Source: Francisellaceae bacterium (GTDB lineage Bacteria > Pseudomonadota > Gammaproteobacteria > Berkiellales > Berkiellaceae). From it: a DNA stretch of 6,493 nucleotides. The position numbers and the translations under genes are program-made. The stretch spans positions 1 to 6,493 of the forward strand of contig JAHFQG010000067.1 in assembly GCA_023266415.1 (NCBI GenBank), read 5' to 3'. This document shows, piece by piece, positions 1 through 5,929 of this stretch (position 1 is the first letter of the stretch; each line of letters begins with the position of its first letter). The notes beneath the pieces were generated by a model, which had not been told where the DNA came from, did no database searches, and saw only the letters and a list, made by a program, of their open reading frames with translations.

Positions 1-44
1 TGAATGGATTCACTTAAATTAAACGGCTTCCGTTTTTTCGGCAT
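1..44 (-). CDS. Start of an unidentified gene downstream of fabI (partial, runs off left edge)
   Basis: Only 14 full codons are visible; the peptide begins MPKKRKPFNLSES and then leaves the window. The call rests on a good start: a minus-strand AAGGAG (complement of 51-56) sits 6 bases before an ATG (complement of 42-44), and no stop interrupts the frame. The gap from the fabI stop codon is 17 bases with no convincing terminator on that strand, so co-transcription with fabI is likely. The visible N-terminus is strongly basic and has no hydrophobic stretch, so it does not look like a signal peptide. I do not recognise the family from so few residues and assign no function. Confidence 0.6.
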   Translation of the reverse strand, partial: MPKKRKPFNLSESI

Positions 45-50
45 GTCTTA

Positions 51-56
51 CTCCTT
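51..56 (-). promoter_or_regulatory. Ribosome binding site of the partial gene after fabI
   Basis: Minus-strand AAGGAG lies 6 bases before the ATG at 44-42, in the short gap after the fabI stop. This site is the main reason for believing that a second gene starts here. Confidence 0.6.
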
Positions 57-61
57 TAAGA

Positions 62-829
62 TTATAAAATATGATATCCGGAATCCACATAGAGGATGTC
101 CCCAGTTATACCACGACCCAAATCAGAACACAAAAAAGCCGCCGCGTTACCCACATCAATGGGATCGATGTTACGCTTTAAAGGGACCAAAGTTTCATGT
201 TCTGATAACATGGTTCTGAAATTTTTGATGCCAGAGGCCGCCAAAGTGCGGACAGGCCCCGCAGAAATAGCGTTCACCCGGATGTTTTTAGGCCCTAAAC
301 TATAAGCCATGTATCGAACATTGGCCTCTAAGCTGGCTTTGGCTAACCCCATCACGTTATAATTGGGGAATGCACGTTGGGCGCCAATATAGGTCAACGT
401 GAGCATCGCGCCTGCACGGTCTTTCATAAAAGGGATTGCCCCTTGACCCAAAGCAGCAAAACTATAGGAGCTGATATCGTGTGCTATCCGGAACCCTTCA
501 CGATTGATGTGTTCGACATAGTCGCCTTCCAATTGGTCGGCTGGTGCATACGCCATGGCATGAATGAGTATATCGAAATAGGTCCAGTGTTGTTTTAATT
601 GTTCAAAACAATGATGGATAGCAGCATCTTCCGCGACATCTAAAGGCAGTATCACCGAAGAATTACAAGATTCAGCTATTTTGCTAACCCTGGATAACAG
701 CTTCTCATTTTGATACGTAAAAGCCAATTCCGCCCCCTCTCGATGCATTGCCTCCGCAATACCCGCCGCAATGGACCGATCACTCGCCACCCCCGTAATC
801 AGCGCTCGTTTTCCATCCAAAAATCCCAT
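62..829 (-). CDS. fabI: Enoyl-[acyl-carrier-protein] reductase (NADH), FabI type
   Basis: Reduces trans-2-enoyl-ACP to acyl-ACP, the final step of each type II fatty acid elongation cycle, in the cytosol as a tetramer of short-chain dehydrogenase-like subunits. The 255-residue protein matches Escherichia FabI (262 aa) almost end to end. Seen directly: N-terminal nucleotide-binding start [16 protein letters not shown] with SIA at 19-21, [15 protein letters not shown] at 27-41, DVAED at 64-68, [15 protein letters not shown] at 110-124. The catalytic signature is Tyr147 and Tyr157 with Lys164 (Tyr-X6-Lys), followed by [16 protein letters not shown] at 187-202 near the substrate loop. The C-terminus is slightly shorter than in E. 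coli. The residue equivalent to E. coli Gly93 is Ala93. The ATG at 829-827 is preceded by AGGGG at a 6-base spacing and gives the family's standard N-terminus. It is transcribed divergently from the transporter operon and probably together with the partial gene beyond it. Confidence 0.97.
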   Translation of the reverse strand: MGFLDGKRALITGVASDRSIAAGIAEAMHREGAELAFTYQNEKLLSRVSKIAESCNSSVILPLDVAEDAAIHHCFEQLKQHWTYFDILIHAMAYAPADQLEGDYVEHINREGFRIAHDISSYSFAALGQGAIPFMKDRAGAMLTLTYIGAQRAFPNYNVMGLAKASLEANVRYMAYSLGPKNIRVNAISAGPVRTLAASGIKNFRTMLSEHETLVPLKRNIDPIDVGNAAAFLCSDLGRGITGDILYVDSGYHIL

Positions 830-861
830 ATGATACCCCTAGGACTGTGTCAATTTGAGCT

Positions 862-867
862 ATTGTA
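862..867 (-). promoter_or_regulatory. Candidate extended -10 promoter for fabI
   Basis: On the minus strand the sequence reads TGTTACAAT, an extended -10 (TG, one base, then TACAAT, five of six matches to TATAAT). Transcription would start near 855, leaving a leader of about 26 bases that includes the AGGGG ribosome binding site at 840-836. No good -35 box is seen at 16-18 bases, which is tolerable for an extended -10 promoter. This is a by-eye inference. Confidence 0.4.
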
Positions 868-877
868 ACAGAACAAT
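862..877. repeat. Short inverted repeat in the divergent intergenic region
   Basis: ATTGT (862-866) and ACAAT (873-877) are perfect 5-base inverted arms around a 6-base spacer. The left arm coincides with the proposed fabI -10 element, and the repeat lies upstream of the ribosome binding site of the binding-protein gene. It could be an operator serving both directions, but five-base arms can easily arise by chance. Confidence 0.25.
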
Positions 878-892
878 CAGCAAAGGAAATGT

Positions 893-3034
893 ATGCGCGT
901 GTTGTTTAATTGGCTAACTTTTTTAACGCTCTGCAGCCTCTTAGCCGGCTGCGGCAAAGAACCCCTCAATACCCCCTATCCAGATGACCCCGATAATACC
1001 AACACTTTTTATACCGCTTTCACTGAACCCCCCAAACACCTCGACCCCGCCCGCTCCTACAACGCTAACGAATGGGCCATCCTCAACCAAATTTATGAGC
1101 CCCCCCTCCAATACCACTATCTCAAACGCCCCTATGTCTTAGAACCATTGGTAGCTAGCCAAATGCCTACCGTGGAGTACACCACCAAACAAGGCCAAAA
1201 CATATCCATTTATACCATCCACATCCAATCAGGCATCTACTATCAACCCCACCCAGCTTTCGCCAAAAATAGCACAGGCGATTATCTCTACTTAACCCTA
1301 GATCCAGCCCAAGCCTCCGAAGTCTACTCTCCTCAAGAATTTCCCCAAAAAGCCACCCGAGAACTCACCGCTAACGACTTTGTATACCAAATTAAAAGAC
1401 TGGCCTCGCCCAAAACCCAATCCCCCATCTTTGGCCTCATGGGTGATTATATTATTGGCCTTGAAGACTTACGGCAAACCTTGAAAAACACGCCTAACAG
1501 CGCCTTCCTAGATTTACGGAACATCCCCTTTGAGGGCGCCACCGTGGTTGACCGCTATACATACCAAATTACCCTCAAAGGTACATATCCTCAATTCATC
1601 TATTGGTTAGCCATGCCGTTCTTCGCCCCAATGCCCTGGGAAGTCGACCAATTTTACCAACAACCCGCCTTCCAAGAACATAACCTTACCCTCGATTGGT
1701 ACCCTGTGGGAACCGGCCCCTATCAAATGATTGAAAACAACCCAAACTATCGTATTATCTTGGAACGTAACCCCCAGTATCACGGCGAACTTTATCCCAA
1801 TGCCGGGGAAAAAGGGGATGACGACAAAGGCTTGCTTCAATATGCTGGCAAACCTATCCCCTTTATCGATCGAATCGTCTTAAGTCTCGAAAAAGAAAGC
1901 GTGCCCCATTGGACCAAGTTCTTACAAGGCTACTACGATGTGTCAGGCGTTAGCTCCGATAGCTTTGACCAAGCTTTTACCACCAGCGGCTTCGGTGGCC
2001 TTGCCCTCAGCCCTGAAATGGAAGCCAAAGGCATCCGTATTGAAACCAGCGTCGATCCAACCATCTTCTACTGGGGCTTCAACATGCGAGATCCCGTGGT
2101 GGGGGGGAACAGCCTACGTGCTAAAAAACTCCGAAAAGCCATATCCATCGCCATCGATGAAGAAGAATACATCCAAATATTTTTGAACGGACGTGGTCTC
2201 CCCGCCTATACCCTCATCCCCCCAGGCGTGAGCGGGGGGGAAGAAGCCCCCATCAATGAAGGCATTTATCAACAACTCTTCGACGGCTCCTTCAAAAGAC
2301 GTCCCATCCAAGAGGCCAAAACTCTCCTGGCAGAAGCAGGATATCCCAATGGAATAGATCCAGCCACCCACAAATCCCTCGTCTTATATCTGGACGATGT
2401 GGCCGATGCTACCCCCGACAGTAAATCAGAATTTACGTGGATTCAAAAACAATTCAATAAAATAGGGATACAACTTATTGTTCGTTCCACCCAGTACAAT
2501 CGATTCCAAGAAAAAATGCAGCACGGCGCTGCCCAAATTTTCAAATGGGGTTGGCATGCTGACTACCCAGATGCTGAAAATTTCTTGTTTCTGCTCTACG
2601 GCCCCAACGCCAAAGCCATTTATGGAGGCGAAAACGCGACCAATTACCAAAATCCTCAATTTGATGTCCTCTTCCAACAAATGCGGAAAATGCTACCAGG
2701 CCCCGAACGAAATCAACTCATCACTCAGATGATCCACTACGTCCAAGAAGACTCCCCCTGGATTATGCGGTTTTACCCAAAAGCATACACCCTGTCACAC
2801 CAATGGCTATCCCCTGGTAAACCAAACGCACTGTCATATAATACCCTCAAATATCGTCAAGTTGACCCAAATATGCGGTCCCACTATCGCTTCGCCTGGA
2901 ACAAACCCCACCGTTGGCCCGTGGTCGTTTTCTTCTGCCTGATGCTTCTGTCTTGGATCCCTGCCCAGATTTACTACTTTCACAAAACATTTTGGCCGCC
3001 TAAACTGCGAGGCAGCCCCTCAAAGGGACTTTAA
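893..3034 (+). CDS. Family-5 solute-binding lipoprotein of a peptide-type ABC importer, with C-terminal membrane anchor
   Basis: Probable periplasmic substrate receptor of the ABC importer whose permeases are encoded downstream. It belongs to the SBP_bac_5 (OppA/DppA/YejA) group. The 713-residue protein opens with a lipoprotein signal: a hydrophobic segment at about 3-19 and lipobox LAGC ending at Cys20. Typical family features follow: LDPARSYNANEW at 50-61, FVYQIKRLASP at 163-173, GTGPYQM at 273-279 with ILERNPQYHG at 289-298, LRKAISIAIDEEEY at 413-426, and the lobe-two region KWGWHADYPDAENF at 551-564. Unusually, a hydrophobic segment at about 675-695 is followed by a basic tail (HKTFWPPKLRG), which suggests a membrane span with a cytoplasmic end. 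At over 700 residues it is longer than the usual 500-600. The start is supported by AAAGGA at 882-887, five bases before the ATG, and by the signal peptide. Ligand specificity cannot be read from the sequence; peptides are likely but unproven. Confidence 0.9.
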   Translation: MRVLFNWLTFLTLCSLLAGCGKEPLNTPYPDDPDNTNTFYTAFTEPPKHLDPARSYNANEWAILNQIYEPPLQYHYLKRPYVLEPLVASQMPTVEYTTKQGQNISIYTIHIQSGIYYQPHPAFAKNSTGDYLYLTLDPAQASEVYSPQEFPQKATRELTANDFVYQIKRLASPKTQSPIFGLMGDYIIGLEDLRQTLKNTPNSAFLDLRNIPFEGATVVDRYTYQITLKGTYPQFIYWLAMPFFAPMPWEVDQFYQQPAFQEHNLTLDWYPVGTGPYQMIENNPNYRIILERNPQYHGELYPNAGEKGDDDKGLLQYAGKPIPFIDRIVLSLEKESVPHWTKFLQGYYDVSGVSSDSFDQAFTTSGFGGLALSPEMEAKGIRIETSVDPTIFYWGFNMRDPVVGGNSLRAKKLRKAISIAIDEEEYIQIFLNGRGLPAYTLIPPGVSGGEEAPINEGIYQQLFDGSFKRRPIQEAKTLLAEAGYPNGIDPATHKSLVLYLDDVADATPDSKSEFTWIQKQFNKIGIQLIVRSTQYNRFQEKMQHGAAQIFKWGWHADYPDAENFLFLLYGPNAKAIYGGENATNYQNPQFDVLFQQMRKMLPGPERNQLITQMIHYVQEDSPWIMRFYPKAYTLSHQWLSPGKPNALSYNTLKYRQVDPNMRSHYRFAWNKPHRWPVVVFFCLMLLSWIPAQIYYFHKTFWPPKLRGSPSKGL
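3022..3028 (+). promoter_or_regulatory. Ribosome binding site of kup inside the end of the binding-protein gene
   Basis: AAAGGGA lies within the last codons of the binding-protein gene, 6 bases before the kup ATG. Because the preceding stop (3032-3034) directly abuts that ATG, a ribosome finishing the upstream gene would stop at the kup start, so translational coupling is likely. Confidence 0.6.
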
Positions 3035-4909
3035 ATGCAATTGACCCATCCAGATAAAACCTTTCTAACCCTCGTGCTGGGTGCCATTGGCGTGGTATTT
3101 GGCGATATTGGTACCAGTCCCCTATATGCCTTTCGAGAATGCTTCATTGGCTCCCACGCCCTCACCATCACCCCCCCTAATGTTTTAGGGGTGCTCTCTC
3201 TCATGCTCTGGTCTCTCATTTTGGTGGTCAGCATTAAATACCTCGCCTGCGTCATGCGCGTCAATAACCACAAAGAAGGCGGCATCTTGGCCCTCATGGC
3301 CCTCGCTCTCAAAACCAAAGAAAAAAACCCCAAAGCATATGCTTTCATCGGACTCATTGGCATAATCGGCGCCGCTACCTTCTACGCCGATAGCATGATT
3401 ACCCCTGCCATCTCCGTGCTCTCTGCCATCGAAGGCCTTCAGGTGGCTACCCCAGCCATCACCCACAGTATCATTCCACTCACCTTGCTGTGTCTCACCG
3501 GATTGTTTTGGATCCAAAAACGAGGCACAGCCCACATCGGCGCTTGCTTCGGCCCCATCATCGCCCTCTGGTTTGTGGTCATCGGCCTACTGGGCCTGTA
3601 TCAAGTCTTCCAAACCCCCACCATCTTATCCGCTTTTTCCCCCCAATACGCTTGGCAATTCGCCCAAATACATCAATGGCATACCTTGTTTACTCTGAGC
3701 GCTGTGGTGCTGGTCGTTACTGGTGTTGAGGCCCTCTATACCGATATGGGCCATTTTGGCATTAAACCCATCCGATTCGCCTGGTTCGTGTTGGCCATGC
3801 CAGCCCTATTCTTCAATTATTTGGGGCAGGGGGCCCTGTTGCTTTATCATCCCGAAACCCTCGCAAATCCTTTTTATTACTTGGCCCCCCACTGGGGGAT
3901 GCTCCCCTTGGTTATTTTGGCTACCTTGGCCTCTATTATCGCTTCTCAAGCCGTCATAACGGGCGCTTTTTCCATGACACGACAAGCCATCCAACTTGGA
4001 TATAGCCCGCTCATGGTCATTCGACACACTTCCTCGGCACAAGAAGGCCAAATCTATTTGCCTTTTGTTAACTGGATTTTATTTCTCTCCGTGGTTTTTT
4101 TGGTACTCTTCTTTCAACATTCTTCTCATTTGGCCGCCGCTTATGGCTTGGCTGTCTCCATCACCATGTTAACCACCACCCTCTTGGCCTACCTGGTGAT
4201 GCGGCATAAGTGGCGTCGAAGTGATTTGTGGCTATTCCTCAGCGTTATCTTGTTGGTGGATATTTTATTTGTGTCATCCAGCTCTCTTAAAATCATGCAG
4301 GGTGGCTCTATCCCCATCCTCATCGGACTTGCTCTCTTTCTCCTCATGCACACCTGGCATACCGGCCGCGAATGGCTGCTAAAATGCGTCCACGACGACT
4401 CCTGGCCTATCGAAGCATTCATCCACAACATTCAAAAACACCCCCCCCATCGAGCCCCCGGCATCGCCGTTTTTTTCACCAGCTCCCTACAATTTGTACC
4501 TCGAGCTTTGTTACATAACTTAAAACACAACGCAGTCCTGCACCATACCGTCCTTTTTTTAACCATCAATACCCTCGATGCCCCCTTTATTAAATCTAAG
4601 TATCGCCTCAAAATTAACCAACTGGGACATGGCTTTTATCAGGTGATCGCCTTTTATGGCTTTAAAGAAACCCCCGATATCGCCACTTTAATGATCCAAA
4701 TTCAACAAGAAACAACCCTGGATATGAACGATATGAATACTTCCTTCTTTCTATCCCGTGAAATCATCTCCACCGATGCATTTGACCATATGAACCCATG
4801 GCAGGGACACCTGTTTTCTTGGATGCGACGCAATGCATTAAGTGCAACAGAGTTTTTCAATATTCCCTTGAATCGGGTAATAGAACTTGGGGTGCAAGTA
4901 AAATTGTAA
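3035..4909 (+). CDS. kup: Kup-type low-affinity potassium uptake protein (K+/H+ symporter)
   Basis: Inner-membrane potassium importer of the KUP/HAK/KT family, driven by proton symport. The 624 residues match the E. coli protein's length (622). Seen directly: GVVFGDIGTSPLYAFREC at 19-36 (the N-terminal family signature), KYLACVMRVNNHKEGGILAL at 68-87, DSMITPAISVLSAIEGLQV at 119-137, GVEALYTDMGHFGIKPIRFAW at 230-250, YLGQGALLL at 262-270, and IIASQAVITGAFSMTRQAIQLGYSP at 301-325. About twelve hydrophobic spans fill residues 10-445. The C-terminal cytoplasmic domain carries the usual PGIAVF at 475-480, VPRALLHNLKHNAVLH at 488-503, HGFYQVIAFYGFKETPDI at 532-549 and FFLSREI at 571-577. All parts are present with no frameshift. 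Its ATG follows the stop of the binding-protein gene with no gap, and the first permease gene starts 27 bases after its end, so it is embedded in the ABC importer operon. That placement is odd and suggests co-regulation. Confidence 0.96.
   Translation: MQLTHPDKTFLTLVLGAIGVVFGDIGTSPLYAFRECFIGSHALTITPPNVLGVLSLMLWSLILVVSIKYLACVMRVNNHKEGGILALMALALKTKEKNPKAYAFIGLIGIIGAATFYADSMITPAISVLSAIEGLQVATPAITHSIIPLTLLCLTGLFWIQKRGTAHIGACFGPIIALWFVVIGLLGLYQVFQTPTILSAFSPQYAWQFAQIHQWHTLFTLSAVVLVVTGVEALYTDMGHFGIKPIRFAWFVLAMPALFFNYLGQGALLLYHPETLANPFYYLAPHWGMLPLVILATLASIIASQAVITGAFSMTRQAIQLGYSPLMVIRHTSSAQEGQIYLPFVNWILFLSVVFLVLFFQHSSHLAAAYGLAVSITMLTTTLLAYLVMRHKWRRSDLWLFLSVILLVDILFVSSSSLKIMQGGSIPILIGLALFLLMHTWHTGREWLLKCVHDDSWPIEAFIHNIQKHPPHRAPGIAVFFTSSLQFVPRALLHNLKHNAVLHHTVLFLTINTLDAPFIKSKYRLKINQLGHGFYQVIAFYGFKETPDIATLMIQIQQETTLDMNDMNTSFFLSREIISTDAFDHMNPWQGHLFSWMRRNALSATEFFNIPLNRVIELGVQVKL
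4441..4448 (+). repeat. Run of eight C in the kup coding sequence
   Basis: Eight consecutive C, the longest G/C run I see in the window, encode the Pro-Pro of KHPPH (residues 469-473), between the membrane domain and the cytoplasmic domain of Kup. A slip of one base would cut off the C-terminal domain. The run fits the C-rich codon choice of the operon, so it may have no special role. Confidence 0.5.
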
Positions 4910-4936
4910 GAATTTCTGATCCAAGGAGAGAGTACG

Positions 4937-5911
4937 ATGAAATCTTATTGCATACGTCGACTGCTGTATGTTATTCCCCTGCTGTTTGGCATCAATCTCA
5001 TCACCTTCGTGCTGTTTTTTATGGTCAATACCCCAGACAACATCGCCGCCATACATTTGGGCGAAAAATATATCACCGCCGCTGAAATCAACGATTGGAA
5101 AAAAGCCCACGGCTATGATAAACCCCTGTTGTATAACCCCACAGAACCTGGTATCGCTAAACTCACCCATACCTTGTTTGTCGAACAATCTATTCGATTG
5201 TTTCAGTTTGAATTCGGCCAATCCGATGCGGGAGACGACATTCGATACGATATTCTACGACGCATAGGCCCCAGCCTGGCCATCGCCGTACCCGCATTGT
5301 GCTTGGGCGTATTGGTCAACATTACCTTCGCCCTCTTGTTGGTGTTTTTTAGACATACCTATGTGGATAGACTAGGCTCCATTTGGTGCGTCATGCTGAT
5401 GTCCATTTCTTTGCTCTTTTATATCATTGGGGGGCAATATTTGTTATCCAAATTACTAAAACTCGTCCCCATCTCCGGCTATGAATCCGGCTGGTCTTTG
5501 CTGCGATTCCTGATTTTGCCCATCATCGTTGGCGTTATAGGCGGCATCGGCTCCGGCGTTCGCTGGTATCGTACTATTTTCTTGGAAGAAGTCCACAAAG
5601 ACTATGTGCGCACCGCACGCGCCAAAGGCGTCTCGGAAATCGCTACCCTCTTTAAACACGTTTTACCTAACGGATTTATCCCCATCGTCACCGGCGTGGT
5701 GGTGCTACTCCCTCTGTTGTTTTTGGGTAGTCTACTAACCGAATCCTTTTTCGGTATCCCCGGCCTTGGCAGCTATACCGTCGATGCCATCCAACAACAG
5801 GATTTTGCCATCGTTCGGGCTATGGTATTCTTAGGATCGGTCCTCTACATTATCGGCCTCTTATTAACCGATATTGTCTATACCTGGGTAGATCCCCGTA
5901 TTCGCCTCTAA
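4937..5911 (+). CDS. ABC importer permease, OppB/DppB/YejB-like
   Basis: One of the two membrane subunits forming the translocation channel of a peptide-type ABC importer. The 324-residue protein has a first span at about 9-30, a periplasmic part at 31-112, then spans at about 113-138, 148-170, 188-208, 247-268 and 292-318. The ATPase-contacting EAA loop is clear: EEVHKDYVRTARAKGVSE at 217-234 followed by HVLPNG at 241-246. The C-terminal block ESFFGIPGLGSYTVDAI at 269-285, ending in DPRIRL, is characteristic of the family. The wording of the EAA loop resembles my recollection of E. coli YejB more than OppB, which hints at a Yej-like system, but specificity is not proven. The start is supported by AAGGAGAG at 4923-4930, about seven bases before the ATG. 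The ORF is intact. The second permease gene begins about 18 bases after its stop and in the same reading frame. Confidence 0.93.
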   Translation: MKSYCIRRLLYVIPLLFGINLITFVLFFMVNTPDNIAAIHLGEKYITAAEINDWKKAHGYDKPLLYNPTEPGIAKLTHTLFVEQSIRLFQFEFGQSDAGDDIRYDILRRIGPSLAIAVPALCLGVLVNITFALLLVFFRHTYVDRLGSIWCVMLMSISLLFYIIGGQYLLSKLLKLVPISGYESGWSLLRFLILPIIVGVIGGIGSGVRWYRTIFLEEVHKDYVRTARAKGVSEIATLFKHVLPNGFIPIVTGVVVLLPLLFLGSLLTESFFGIPGLGSYTVDAIQQQDFAIVRAMVFLGSVLYIIGLLLTDIVYTWVDPRIRL

Positions 5912-5916
5912 AGGAT

Positions 5917-5922
5917 AAGGAG
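5917..5922 (+). promoter_or_regulatory. Ribosome binding site that points to a non-canonical start
   Basis: AAGGAG is a near-consensus site, six bases after the stop of the first permease gene. In the open frame downstream, the codons at normal distance are ATC at 5927 (spacing 4) and ATC at 5930 (spacing 7). The only nearby ATG (5941) is 18 bases away, in another frame, and that frame closes after 23 codons. Confidence 0.6.
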
Positions 5923-5929
5923 CGGCATC

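Noticed and set aside
21..38. Hairpin AAACGG-CTT-CCGTTT followed by T on the plus strand, resembling a terminator
   Set aside because: It lies within the first codons of the minus-strand gene, the stem is only six base pairs, and no plus-strand gene is seen ending upstream of it.
62..829. fabI as a drug-resistant variant
   Set aside because: Only the Gly93-to-Ala difference is seen, and Ala is found in inhibitor-sensitive enzymes; the other contact residues are conserved.
855..870. Plus-strand promoter for the importer operon (TTGAGC or TATTGT elements)
   Set aside because: No -35/-10 pair with acceptable spacing fits before the ribosome binding site at 882; matches are too poor to annotate.
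3031..3535. Two long minus-strand ORFs opposite the start of kup
   Set aside because: They are antisense to a clearly conserved protein, with no ribosome binding site or recognisable product; C-rich coding strands suppress antisense stops.
4798..5221. ORFs on both strands spanning the kup-permease junction (4798-5085 plus, 4838-5221 minus)
   Set aside because: Both overlap well-supported genes on either side of the junction and show no family features.
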